From the NCBI GenBank assembly GCA_937872445.1, contig CALMSL010000049.1, positions 1 to 64,000 of the forward strand: a stretch of DNA of 64,000 bases. Reading direction: 5' to 3'. Positions within the stretch are counted from its first letter, which is position 1; the number at the start of each line of letters is the position of its first letter. Below the pieces are notes generated by a model that was given only the letters and a program-made list of their open reading frames with translations, was not told the DNA's origin and did not search any database. Made by a program: the position numbers and the translations under genes. This document shows positions 25,347 to 33,950 of the stretch, one piece after another. This DNA comes from an uncultured Microbacteriaceae bacterium (GTDB lineage Bacteria > Actinomycetota > Actinomycetes > Actinomycetales > Microbacteriaceae).

Positions 25347-26620
25347 CGCAGCACACCTCCACGGCACCCGCCGCGCTCACCGAGCCGACGCGTCTCGTCT
25401 CCGCCGGCTGGATCGCCCTGTTCGCCACCGCCTGGTTCGGCATCTGGATGGCGCAACTCACCCCCGTGCAACTGCTGCTCCCTCAGCAGGTGGAGGCGCA
25501 CGTGGCGGCCAACGCGCACTGGGTCGACAAGGTCATCGCGTTCGGCATCATCTCCGGCATCGCCGGCGTGTGCGCGCTCATCGCGTACCCGCTCACGGGC
25601 GCGCTCTCCGACCGGACAATCGGTCGCTTCGGTCGTCGCCGCCCGTGGATTCTCGGCGGAGCGCTCCTGTTCGCCGGCTCGCTCGTCGTGCTCGGTTTGC
25701 AGGACACGATGGTCGGCATCGGCATCCTCTGGTCGCTCACGATCATCGGATTCTGCATGCTCACATCGGCCCTCACCGCGACGATCTCCGACCAGGTCCC
25801 GGTGAACCAGCGCGGACTCGTGTCCGGCTGGCTCTCCGCACCGCAAGCTGTCGGCACGATCGCGGGCCTCCTGCTCATCATCATGTTCGGTCTCGGCCAG
25901 CTCGTCGGCTACACGCTCATCGCCGTGCTCCTCGTTCTGTTCGTGCTGCCGTTCGTGCTGCGCATTCCGGATGCCGTGCTTGCGCCGGAGGACCGCCCGC
26001 CGTTCACGATGCGTGCGCTCATCGCCGGATTCTGGATCAGCCCCCGCCAGTTTCCGGACTTCGGTTGGACGCTGCTCAGCCGCATCCTCGTGAACTTCGG
26101 CAACGCGTTCGGCACCACGCTCCTGCTGTATTTCCTGCAGGATGGCCTCGGCTTTGCCCCTGGCGACCCTGCTCAGGAGGCGCTCCTCACCCTGACTCTC
26201 ATCTACATGGTGTTCGTGGTGCTCGCTTCGCTCGGTCTCGGCTGGCTGTCGGACCGGCTCGGCAAACGCAAGATGTTCGTATTCCTCGCCTCCGCGTTGC
26301 AGGGCGTCGCGGCGCTCCTGCTCGCGTTCGCGCCCTCGTTCGATGTCGCCATGGTCGCCGCAGGGCTTCTCGGCCTCGGTTACGGCTGCTTCCTCTCCGT
26401 GGATCAGGCGCTCGCCACCCAGGTGCTGCCGTTCGCGGCCGCCCGCGGCAAGGATCTCGGCATCATGAACATCGCGACCACGGTGCCGCAGGCGATCGCC
26501 CCGCTGTTCGGCGCGTTCGTCGTTGCCGCGCTCGTGGGCTTCCAGGGCCTGTTCCTGCTCGCCGCGATCGCCGCTATCGTGGGCGGTCTCGCGGTCATCC
26601 CCGTGCGGTCGGTTCGATAG
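25343..26620 (+). CDS. MFS transporter, sugar:cation symporter-like
   Basis: The protein has 425 residues and twelve predicted helices. The loop between helices 2 and 3 has ALSDRTIGRFGRRRPWILGG, the D-R-[ST]-x(3)-G-R-R-[RK]-P-[WF] motif of GPH/sucrose-type sugar symporters. The equivalent loop in the second half is GWLSDRLGKRKMFVF. With a beta-glucosidase in the same operon, a glucoside or related sugar is the likely cargo. The start overlaps the regulator stop (ATGA). Confidence 0.9.
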   Translation: MTQHTSTAPAALTEPTRLVSAGWIALFATAWFGIWMAQLTPVQLLLPQQVEAHVAANAHWVDKVIAFGIISGIAGVCALIAYPLTGALSDRTIGRFGRRRPWILGGALLFAGSLVVLGLQDTMVGIGILWSLTIIGFCMLTSALTATISDQVPVNQRGLVSGWLSAPQAVGTIAGLLLIIMFGLGQLVGYTLIAVLLVLFVLPFVLRIPDAVLAPEDRPPFTMRALIAGFWISPRQFPDFGWTLLSRILVNFGNAFGTTLLLYFLQDGLGFAPGDPAQEALLTLTLIYMVFVVLASLGLGWLSDRLGKRKMFVFLASALQGVAALLLAFAPSFDVAMVAAGLLGLGYGCFLSVDQALATQVLPFAAARGKDLGIMNIATTVPQAIAPLFGAFVVAALVGFQGLFLLAAIAAIVGGLAVIPVRSVR

Positions 26621-26627
26621 GCCGGCA

Positions 26628-27860
26628 ATGAAACTCACGCCATCCACCGACGCCCCCTGGGAGAACCCGCGCGAATACTGGAGCGCACTCTCGGCGGCGA
26701 CGGCAAGCCTCGAACCGCCGTACGGCGTTCTGTCACGACCCGCGCTCGCCCGCAACGCGCAGGATCTGCTCGCCCGCCGAACGTCAGGCGGGGGGCCCAC
26801 GACGATTCGAGTCGCGAGCAAGTCGTTGCGCGTGCGCGGCGTGATCGAAGCGGTGGAGAAGCTTGCGGGGTACCACGGCGTTCTGGCCTATACCCTCCCC
26901 GAAGCACTGTGGCTCGCGGAGGCGATACCGGATGTCGTGGTCGGCTACCCGAGCGTGGATCGCACGGCGCTCAAACAACTGGGCCGCGACGAGAATCTCG
27001 CCTGCGGGGTGACGATCATGGTGGACTCCATCGCCCAGCTCGACCTCATCGACAGCGTGATCGCGCCAGGGAAGCGGTCGAGCATCCGGGTGTGCCTCGA
27101 ACTGGATGCGTCCTGGGATTCCAGGCTTCTCGGCCACATGGGAACATGGCGCTCGCCGGTTCACTCGGTGGAGCAGGCCCGCGCGCTCGCGCAGCACATC
27201 GTTGCGCGCCCGGGGTTCACGCTCGTCGGACTCATGGCCTACGAAGGCCAGATCGCCGGCACCGTCGACCAACCCGAAGGGCGGCCTGCGTACGGCGCGC
27301 TTGTGCGGTGGATGCAGCGGCGTTCCGCCGCCGAACTCGCCGAGCGGCGTTCCGCTGCCGTTGCCGCGATTCGGGAATTCGCCGACCTCGAGTTCGTGAA
27401 TGGGGGAGGCACGGGCTCGATCGAGTCGACGAGCGCTGAGCCCGTTGTCACGGAGATCGCGGCGGGCAGCGGCCTGTTTGGACCTCACTTGTTCGACCAC
27501 TACGAGAAGTTCCGGCCGGCGCCGGCTGCGGCATTCGCGCTGTCGGTCGTGCGCAAGCCGCGCCCCGGCACGGCGACGGTGCTCGGCGGCGGATGGATCG
27601 CCTCCGGCCCGCCTGCCGCCGACCGCGTGCCGAAGCCGGTGTGGCCGGAGGGATTGCGGATGGTTCCCCGCGAGATGGCGGGCGAGGTTCAGACTCCGCT
27701 CACCCGGGCATCCGCGCTGGCGGTGGGGGACCGTGTCTGGTTCCGCCACACGAAGGCCGGCGAACTCGCCGAACACCTTAACGAATTGGCGCTCGTCGAC
27801 GGCGACCGCATCATTGATGTGCTCCCCACCTATCGGGGAGAAGGGAAGGCATGGCTGTGA
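26628..27860 (+). CDS. Amino acid deaminase/aldolase (D-threonine aldolase-like, alanine racemase fold)
   Basis: The protein has 410 residues. The N-terminal PLP barrel has TIRVASKSLRVRGVIEAVEK (the PLP Lys is in ASKS), VGYPSVDR, LMAYEGQIAG and a phosphate-cup region FVNGGGTGSIESTS. The C-terminal domain carries VWFRHTKAGELAEHLNELAL, whose His and Glu match the metal-binding end of D-threonine aldolase/D-serine dehydratase enzymes. ATG 26628 lies 8 bp after the transporter. The end overlaps the oxidase by 10 bp. Substrate unknown; its company suggests a hydroxy-amino compound or a sugar derivative. Confidence 0.85.
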   Translation: MKLTPSTDAPWENPREYWSALSAATASLEPPYGVLSRPALARNAQDLLARRTSGGGPTTIRVASKSLRVRGVIEAVEKLAGYHGVLAYTLPEALWLAEAIPDVVVGYPSVDRTALKQLGRDENLACGVTIMVDSIAQLDLIDSVIAPGKRSSIRVCLELDASWDSRLLGHMGTWRSPVHSVEQARALAQHIVARPGFTLVGLMAYEGQIAGTVDQPEGRPAYGALVRWMQRRSAAELAERRSAAVAAIREFADLEFVNGGGTGSIESTSAEPVVTEIAAGSGLFGPHLFDHYEKFRPAPAAAFALSVVRKPRPGTATVLGGGWIASGPPAADRVPKPVWPEGLRMVPREMAGEVQTPLTRASALAVGDRVWFRHTKAGELAEHLNELALVDGDRIIDVLPTYRGEGKAWL

Positions 27861-29194
27861 GCAGGATCAACACGGGCGCGGTGCTGCGCCCAGGGCATCG
27901 GTGGCAGAACTGGGGTCGCGTGGAGTCCGCCCAGCCGGCATTCGCGGCGCGGCCGACGAGCGTGGACGAGGTCGTCGCGGTCGTGCGCGAGGCCCGGGAT
28001 CGAGGACTGCCGGTCAAGGCGGTCGGGGCCGGGCACAGTTTCACGGCGATCGCCGCGGCGCCGGGGGTGCTCGTGGATCTCGCCGGTCTCGACGGACTGC
28101 ACGACGTGGACGCGAAGCGTCGTCAGGTCACGCTGGGCGCCGGAACGAACCTGTACCAATTGCCGGCACTTCTTGGCCCGCACGGCCTCGCAATGGAGAA
28201 CCTCGGCGATATCGACCAGCAGACCATCGCCGGAGCCACCTCGACGGGCACCCATGGAACGGGCGGCGCATACCGTGGACTTGCCGCCCAGCTCGTGGCG
28301 CTCACGCTCGTCACCGCTGACGGCGGCATCCTGCGGGTGAGCGAATCCGAGAACGCTGAGCTGCTGCCCGCCGCGCGTTTGGGGCTCGGTGCCCTCGGCA
28401 TCCTCGTGGATGTGACCGTGCAGTGCACGCCGGCGTTCGCCCTGCACGCGGTGGAGCGCCCCGAACCGTACGAGACGGTGCTCGACGAGTTTCAGGATCG
28501 CGTGGACGCGAGCGACCACTTCGAGTTCTACTGGTTCCCGCACACCGACACTGTGCTCACGAAGACGAACACGCGGCTCCCCGCCGATGCGGAACTGCAC
28601 CCGCTCGGCCCGGTCAAACGATGGTTCGACGACTCTCTCATGGCCAACGGCCTGTTCCGGGCGACCTGTGCGACCGGCAAGGTTCTTCCTCCGTCGGTTC
28701 CCGGGATCAATCGGCTCGCGAGCTCGCTGAGCGGCAACCGCGAGTTCACCGACGTGTCCACCTCCGTGTTCACGACGAAGCGCACCGTGCGGTTCCGCGA
28801 AATGGAGTGCGCGATCCCGCGCGAGACGGTGCCGGATGCCGTGCGCAGCATCCGCTCGCTCATTCAGGACCGCGGATGGAACATCTCGTTCCCGATTGAG
28901 GTCCGCGCTGCTGCGGCCGACGACCTGTGGCTTTCCACCGCGACCGGGCGCAGCACCGGGTACATCGCCGTGCACCGGTACTGGCGGGAAAACCATCTCG
29001 AATACTTCCACGCGGTCGAGGAGATCCTGCGCGGGTTCGATGGCCGCCCGCACTGGGGCAAGATCCACACGCAGGATGCGGCGGCGCTCGCCGCGAGCTA
29101 CCCCCGCTTCGACGATTTCCTCGCCGTGCGCGATCGGCTCGACCCCGAACGCGTCTTCGCGAACCCCTACCTGGAACGAGTGCTCGGGACATGA
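27851..29194 (+). CDS. D-arabinono-1,4-lactone oxidase family FAD enzyme
   Basis: The protein has 447 residues. The PCMH FAD domain occupies about 20-190 and shows VGAGHSFTAIA, whose His is the covalent flavin site in aldonolactone oxidases, and GDIDQQTIAGATSTGTHGTG. The C-terminal ALO domain ends with FDGRPHWGKIHTQDA and RDRLDPERVFANPYLERV, with the family HWGK motif. It oxidises an aldono-1,4-lactone or alditol. The coupling to a transporter and a GH1 enzyme points to sugar catabolism. It overlaps both neighbours. Confidence 0.92.
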   Translation: MAVSRINTGAVLRPGHRWQNWGRVESAQPAFAARPTSVDEVVAVVREARDRGLPVKAVGAGHSFTAIAAAPGVLVDLAGLDGLHDVDAKRRQVTLGAGTNLYQLPALLGPHGLAMENLGDIDQQTIAGATSTGTHGTGGAYRGLAAQLVALTLVTADGGILRVSESENAELLPAARLGLGALGILVDVTVQCTPAFALHAVERPEPYETVLDEFQDRVDASDHFEFYWFPHTDTVLTKTNTRLPADAELHPLGPVKRWFDDSLMANGLFRATCATGKVLPPSVPGINRLASSLSGNREFTDVSTSVFTTKRTVRFREMECAIPRETVPDAVRSIRSLIQDRGWNISFPIEVRAAAADDLWLSTATGRSTGYIAVHRYWRENHLEYFHAVEEILRGFDGRPHWGKIHTQDAAALAASYPRFDDFLAVRDRLDPERVFANPYLERVLGT

Positions 29195-30603
29195 TCGACG
29201 AGGAACTCGAGCCCCCGACGTTCGCCCGGCGCATCCCGCCCGGTTTCACCCTCGGTGCCGCCACTGCGGCATTCCAGATCGAGGGTGCTGTGCGCGAGGG
29301 CGGGCGCGGCGAGTCCGCCTGGGACACGTTCATGGCCGAACCAGGCCGCATCCTCGACGGCAGCACCGCGGCGATCGCCGACGACCACTACCACCGGTAC
29401 CGCGAAGACGTTGCGCTCATGAAGGACTTGGGGCTCGACTCGTACCGGTTGTCCCTGTCGTGGCCGCGCATCCAGCCGGGCGGAAAGGGCGGAGCGAACC
29501 GCGAGGGGATCGCGTTTTACGATCGCCTGCTCGACGAACTGCTCGCGGCGGGCATCCGGCCCATGGTCACGCTCTACCACTGGGACACGCCCGAAGAGCT
29601 CCAGAAAGCTGGCGGATGGCTCTCCCGCGACACGGCGAAACGGCTTGGCGACTACGCGATGCTCGCTGCCGAAGCATTCGGCGACCGCGTGGACAAGTGG
29701 GTCACGATCAACGAGCCGACGACGGTCACGCTCAACGGGTACGCCCTCGGCATCCACGCGCCGGGCGAGGAGCTGCTGTTCGACGCGCTGCCTGCCGCCC
29801 ACCACCAGCTGCTCGGCCACGGGTACGCCGTGCAGGCGCTGCGCGCAGTCGGGGTGACGGGCGACATCGGCATGACGAACGTGCACTCGCCCGTTGTGCC
29901 CGCGCGCGATCGGGTCACGGACCGCTACTTTGCGAGCGTTTTCGACACCGTGCACAACCGGATCTTCGCGGACCCCGTGCTGCTCGGCAGGTACCCGAAG
30001 CCGCCGTTCGGGTCCGGCCGCCTGTTCCGGGCGCTCACCGAAGTTGATTCGGAGGATTTGGCGACGATCCACCAGCCTCTGGACTTTTACGGGCTCAACT
30101 ACTACATGCCGACGCGCATCAAGGCAGGATCGCCGAAGGTGGGCGATACGCCGGATGGTGAGGCCGCGCGCATGAAGGACGTCCCGTTTTCCCTCGTCGA
30201 GTTTCCCGAATTCGCGAAGACCGGGTTCGGCTGGCCCGTCGCACCCGAGTACTTCGGCGTCGCCCTCGGCGAAATCGCGGAGCGCTACGGCGAGGCCCTC
30301 CCGCCGGTGTACATCACGGAAGGCGGGGTGAGCTTCCCGGATGCTCCTGCCGCGTCCGGCCAGTTCCACGACGCGCGCCGGATCGACTACCTCGCCGAGC
30401 ATCTCGCAATGGCGCTCGACGGGGCGCCCGGCATCGACGTGCGCGGCTACTTCGTGTGGTCGCTGCTCGACAACTGGGAGTGGGCCGCAGGCTTCAGTCA
30501 GCGGTTCGGCCTCGTGCACGTGGACTTCGACACCCTGAAGCGAACCCCGAAGGACTCTTACCGCTGGCTGCAGGCTGTGCTTGCCGCTCGCCCCACACCC
30601 TGA
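29191..30603 (+). CDS. GH1 beta-glucosidase
   Basis: The protein has 470 residues. It hydrolyses terminal beta-linked sugars with retention. The acid/base is Glu175 in WVTINEPTTV and the nucleophile Glu377 in VYITEGGVSF. The N-terminal GH1 signature is FTLGAATAAFQIEGAVREGG, and substrate-site residues are seen in YHWDTPEELQ and SLLDNWEWAAGFSQRFGLVH. No signal peptide is present, so it acts inside the cell on imported glycosides. ATG 29191 overlaps the oxidase stop; it is the last gene of the operon. Confidence 0.95.
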   Translation: MIDEELEPPTFARRIPPGFTLGAATAAFQIEGAVREGGRGESAWDTFMAEPGRILDGSTAAIADDHYHRYREDVALMKDLGLDSYRLSLSWPRIQPGGKGGANREGIAFYDRLLDELLAAGIRPMVTLYHWDTPEELQKAGGWLSRDTAKRLGDYAMLAAEAFGDRVDKWVTINEPTTVTLNGYALGIHAPGEELLFDALPAAHHQLLGHGYAVQALRAVGVTGDIGMTNVHSPVVPARDRVTDRYFASVFDTVHNRIFADPVLLGRYPKPPFGSGRLFRALTEVDSEDLATIHQPLDFYGLNYYMPTRIKAGSPKVGDTPDGEAARMKDVPFSLVEFPEFAKTGFGWPVAPEYFGVALGEIAERYGEALPPVYITEGGVSFPDAPAASGQFHDARRIDYLAEHLAMALDGAPGIDVRGYFVWSLLDNWEWAAGFSQRFGLVHVDFDTLKRTPKDSYRWLQAVLAARPTP

Positions 30604-30691
30604 CGTGTGACCCAGATTGCAGAATCCATGAGCGCTTCCCCGTAGCGTTGAGCGAAAGTTCGGGGATTCCCGCCCCGACAAGGAGGAGCTC

Positions 30692-32008
30692 ATGGATCAG
30701 CCAACCGACAACAGGCCAGCGTCGCTCCGGGTCGAGTTCCCGGGAGCCCACGGGGCGAACCTTTCCGCTCGGCTGGAACTCCCGGGCGGCACACCGCGCG
30801 CGTTCGCGATCTTCGCCCACTGCTTTAGCTGCAGCAAGGACGTGTTCGCCGCATCGCGCATCGCGAAGGCGCTCGCCGAATCCGGCATCGCCGTGCTGCG
30901 CTTCGACTTCACCGGGCTCGGCCAGTCCGACGGTGATTTCAGCAACACGAACTTCAGCTCCAACATCGATGACCTCGTGAACGCCGCCGACTTCCTGCGC
31001 ACCGAATACCGGGCTCCCGGCATCCTCATCGGCCACTCGCTGGGCGGCGCCGCCGTCCTCGCGGCGACCCACCGGATTCCGGAGGTTCGGGCGGTCGCCA
31101 CCATCGCCGCGCCGTCCGACCCCGGGCACGTCGTGAATCTGATCAAGGACGACCTCGCGACGATCAGGGAGCAGGGTTTCGCCCAGGTGCACCTGGGCGG
31201 CAGCACGTTCACCGTGAAGGAGCAGTTCCTGGACGATGTCGCCGAGCAGCCGCAGACCGAGCGCATCCGGGACCTCGGCGTTCCTCTCCTGGTGATGCAT
31301 TCCCCGGTGGACGCGACCGTGCCGATTGACGATGCGCGCGCAATTTTCGACCAGGCCAAACACCCCAAATCGTTTGTCGCGCTGGACGGCGCCGACCACC
31401 TGCTCACCCGGCGCGGCGACTCCGAGTTCGCGGCCGCCATCATCAGCGCCTGGGCGGGCCGGTACGCGCAGGATGCGACAGCGCACACCGCTGCCCCCGC
31501 ATCCGGGATGGGAGCAACCAATTCCGCACAGCCGACCATGGATGTCGAGCGATACCCGGGCATCGTCATCGTGGAGGAAACCGGAAACGGCGATTTCCAA
31601 CAGCGCGTCACGTCCGGCCAGCACACGCTGTTGGCGGATGAACCGATACCCATGGGCACGGACACGGGTCTGGCCCCGTACGAATTCCTTCTCGCGGGCC
31701 TCGGCGCGTGCACGTCGATGACGTTGCGGATGTACGCGAAGCGGAAAAGCATCCCGCTGGAGAGGGTCAAGGTGGAACTCGGCCACTCGCGCATTCACGC
31801 CGAGGACTGCGAAAACTGCGAGACGCAGACTGGCCACGTCGACCACATCGAGCGGTGGATCACGCTGACCGGAGAGCTCACCGACGAACAGAAGACGAGG
31901 CTTATGGAGATCGCCGACCGGTGCCCGGTGCACCGCACGCTCCACTCGGAAATCAACATCACCACCGAACTCATGGGCGCCGCGGCAGGCTCTGCGCACG
32001 GCGCATGA
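30692..32008 (+). CDS. Bifunctional alpha/beta hydrolase - OsmC-like protein
   Basis: The protein has 438 residues and two domains. Residues 1-262 form an alpha/beta hydrolase with AHCFSCSKD, RFDFTGLGQSDGDF and nucleophile elbow IGHSLGGAAV; the acid and His are in HSPVDATVPI and LDGADHLLTR. Residues 285-430 form an OsmC domain with the peroxidatic Cys in LGACTSMTLRMYA and a second Cys in DRCPVHRTLHS. An extra pair of Cys (EDCENCET) is also present. OsmC proteins reduce organic hydroperoxides, while the role of the hydrolase is unsettled. AAGGAGGAG precedes the ATG. Confidence 0.93.
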   Translation: MDQPTDNRPASLRVEFPGAHGANLSARLELPGGTPRAFAIFAHCFSCSKDVFAASRIAKALAESGIAVLRFDFTGLGQSDGDFSNTNFSSNIDDLVNAADFLRTEYRAPGILIGHSLGGAAVLAATHRIPEVRAVATIAAPSDPGHVVNLIKDDLATIREQGFAQVHLGGSTFTVKEQFLDDVAEQPQTERIRDLGVPLLVMHSPVDATVPIDDARAIFDQAKHPKSFVALDGADHLLTRRGDSEFAAAIISAWAGRYAQDATAHTAAPASGMGATNSAQPTMDVERYPGIVIVEETGNGDFQQRVTSGQHTLLADEPIPMGTDTGLAPYEFLLAGLGACTSMTLRMYAKRKSIPLERVKVELGHSRIHAEDCENCETQTGHVDHIERWITLTGELTDEQKTRLMEIADRCPVHRTLHSEINITTELMGAAAGSAHGA

Positions 32009-32460
32009 ACGAGCCCGCCGACTCGGTGAGATCCGCCGTTCAGGGGAAGCCGCCGCGTTCTTTCGGGCAGATGCTCGCGATTGGGGTTTGGGTCGCCGCC
32101 GGCGTCGCCGGGTTGTGGTTTGTGCTGGCACTCGTGAACCCGACCACGACATACCATTTTTCGCCGATGTTGCTGGCGGCCGCTCCGAGCGTGGTGGTGC
32201 GATTGCTGGCTGAAAAGTCGCTGCCGTTGCGCGAGGTGCTGGTCACTGTTGCGGTCGGCGTTGGTTTTGCCGGCGTCGTCACCGTAATCCTCCAACTGGC
32301 GGATGCGCTGCGCGGTCCCGTGCTCGCCGCCGACTTCACCGCGGTCGCCGGAAGCGCGCTCGCAGAGACCCTGATCGCCCTGGCGATCGGTGCCGTGCTG
32401 GGCGGCCTGATTGCGGCCATCCGCTGGACCCGCAACGACCGAACCCGAGAACCCAATTAA
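32005..32460 (+). CDS. Small membrane protein, unrecognised
   Basis: The protein has 151 residues and four hydrophobic segments (about 25-43, 53-68, 75-95 and 115-140). Features are FSPMLLAAAPSVVVRLL and ALAETLIALAIGAVLGG. The start overlaps the stop of the hydrolase-OsmC gene (ATGA), so it is cotranscribed. No catalytic or transport motif is seen and I do not recognise the family. It converges on, and touches, the end of the ABC permease gene. Confidence 0.7.
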   Translation: MNEPADSVRSAVQGKPPRSFGQMLAIGVWVAAGVAGLWFVLALVNPTTTYHFSPMLLAAAPSVVVRLLAEKSLPLREVLVTVAVGVGFAGVVTVILQLADALRGPVLAADFTAVAGSALAETLIALAIGAVLGGLIAAIRWTRNDRTREPN

Positions 32461-33191
32461 GGCGTTCGGCGTTTCAGGGTCACCGACCCGAGTACGATCG
32501 CGCCGACGATGAACGCCACGATGATGAGCAGTTTCACCAGGAGATAGGCATCATCCTGGTCATTCCGCGCCACGGCGTTGAGCGCATCGATGGCGTGCGA
32601 AAGCGGCAGCCAGTCGGAAATCGCATACAGCACATCCGGCATCTGGTCGCGCGGCAGGAGCAACCCGCCGAGCAGCATTTGCGGGAATACGAACGCCGGC
32701 ATGAACTGCGCCACCTGAAACTCCGTGTTGGCGAACGCGCTGGCGAGCAAGCCGAGCGCCGTCCCCAGCACGGCATCCGCGACGGCAATGGCGAGAAGCC
32801 ACCAGACCGAACCGCTGATGTCCAGCCCGAACAGCCACACCGAGAATCCGACGGCGATTCCGGCCTGAAACACGGCCAGCAGCCCGAACGCGAGCGCATA
32901 GCCCATGATGATGTCGAGCTTGCCGATGGGAAGGGTGAGTTGCCGCTCGAGCGTTCCGGTGCGGCGTTCCCGAAGTGTCGTCATGCTCGTGACGACAAAC
33001 ATGATGGTGAACGGGAACAGCGCGAGCACTGCGGGGCCGACCTGGTTGAACACGGGGGTGTCCACATAAATCCAGGCCAGAAGTCCGATCAGGAGGCTCG
33101 GCACGATGAGCAGCAACCCGATCGTGCGAGGGTCGTGGCGGATCTGCGTGAGAACCCGCCCGGCGGCGGCGAAGGTGAGGCGCACGCTCAT
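32457..33191 (-). CDS. ABC-2 type permease
   Basis: The protein has 244 residues and six hydrophobic segments typical of ABC-2 drug/antibiotic exporters. Conserved parts are PRTIGLLLIVPSLLIGLLAW, TTLRERRTGTLERQLTLPIG and a re-entrant FPQMLLGGLLLPRDQMP loop. The family signature E-R-x(2)-G-T-x-E is the RERRTGTLE stretch. ATG 33191 overlaps the end of the ATPase by 4 bp; a longer open frame upstream encodes Arg-rich antisense-like sequence and was rejected. Confidence 0.92.
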   Translation of the reverse strand: MSVRLTFAAAGRVLTQIRHDPRTIGLLLIVPSLLIGLLAWIYVDTPVFNQVGPAVLALFPFTIMFVVTSMTTLRERRTGTLERQLTLPIGKLDIIMGYALAFGLLAVFQAGIAVGFSVWLFGLDISGSVWWLLAIAVADAVLGTALGLLASAFANTEFQVAQFMPAFVFPQMLLGGLLLPRDQMPDVLYAISDWLPLSHAIDALNAVARNDQDDAYLLVKLLIIVAFIVGAIVLGSVTLKRRTP

Positions 33192-33940
33192 GACGCTGCC
33201 TCCCCGTCGAATTCGGTGCCGAGATGTTTCGGTCGGTGCCGGATGAGAGCGAGAAATGCGGCGTCCGCGTCGGCGGCGCCCGTGCGTTCGAGAAGGCCGG
33301 CCGGAGTTTCGTCGGCGAGGATCTCGCCGTCCCTGAGGAGCAACAGCCGATCGCACCGGGTGGCCTCATCCATGACGTGGCTGGAGACCAACAGCGTCGT
33401 TCCCGACTCGGAGAGTCGACGGAACAACCCCCACAGTTCCATGCGGAGCACGGGATCGAGTCCGACCGTGGGTTCGTCGAGCACGAGAAGTTCGGGAGAA
33501 CCGAGCAGCGCCACGGCAAGCGAGGCCCGACTGAGCTGGCCGCCGGACAGCGAGTCAACCATTTGGTTTGCCTGCTCGGCGAGATCCGTCGACTCAAGCA
33601 CCCGCTCGATGTCGGCACGACCAGCTCGCAGCATGGATGCGAAATAGTTCAGGTTCTGGCGAACGGTCAGGTCACCGTAGACGCTCGCATCCTGGGTCAC
33701 GTAGCCCACCTGGCGGCGCAGGATGGCGCTTCCCGCCGCGTGGCCGAGGACGTTCACCACGCCGGTGACGTTGCGTTGCACCCCCACGATCGCTCGCATG
33801 AGCGTGGTCTTGCCGGATCCGCTCGGCCCGAGAAGGCCGACGAGTGATCCTTGCGGGACATCGACGGTAATGCCGTGCAGGACCTCACGTTTGCCCCTGC
33901 GGACGCGAAGGTCCTCAGTATGAATCGCATAATTCACCAT
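33188..33940 (-). CDS. ABC transporter ATP-binding protein
   Basis: The protein has 250 residues: Walker A GPSGSGKTTL, Q-loop YVTQDASVYG, signature LSGGQLSRASLA, Walker B LLVLDEPTVGLDP and switch His in SSHVMDE. It pairs with the permease at 32457-33191 to make an exporter. No ribosome site precedes the ATG at 33940, but AATAAT lies 8 nt upstream, so a second leaderless promoter may exist besides read-through from the TetR gene. A palindrome overlaps this start. Confidence 0.94.
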   Translation of the reverse strand: MVNYAIHTEDLRVRRGKREVLHGITVDVPQGSLVGLLGPSGSGKTTLMRAIVGVQRNVTGVVNVLGHAAGSAILRRQVGYVTQDASVYGDLTVRQNLNYFASMLRAGRADIERVLESTDLAEQANQMVDSLSGGQLSRASLAVALLGSPELLVLDEPTVGLDPVLRMELWGLFRRLSESGTTLLVSSHVMDEATRCDRLLLLRDGEILADETPAGLLERTGAADADAAFLALIRHRPKHLGTEFDGEAAS

Positions 33941-33950
33941 GTGATGAATT
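33931..33950. promoter_or_regulatory. Inverted repeat over the ATPase start, possible TetR operator
   Basis: AATTCA (33931-33936) and TGAATT (33945-33950) flank an 8-nt centre containing the start codon. The repeat covers the proposed -10 and +1 of the ATPase gene, directly behind a TetR gene. Confidence 0.4.
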
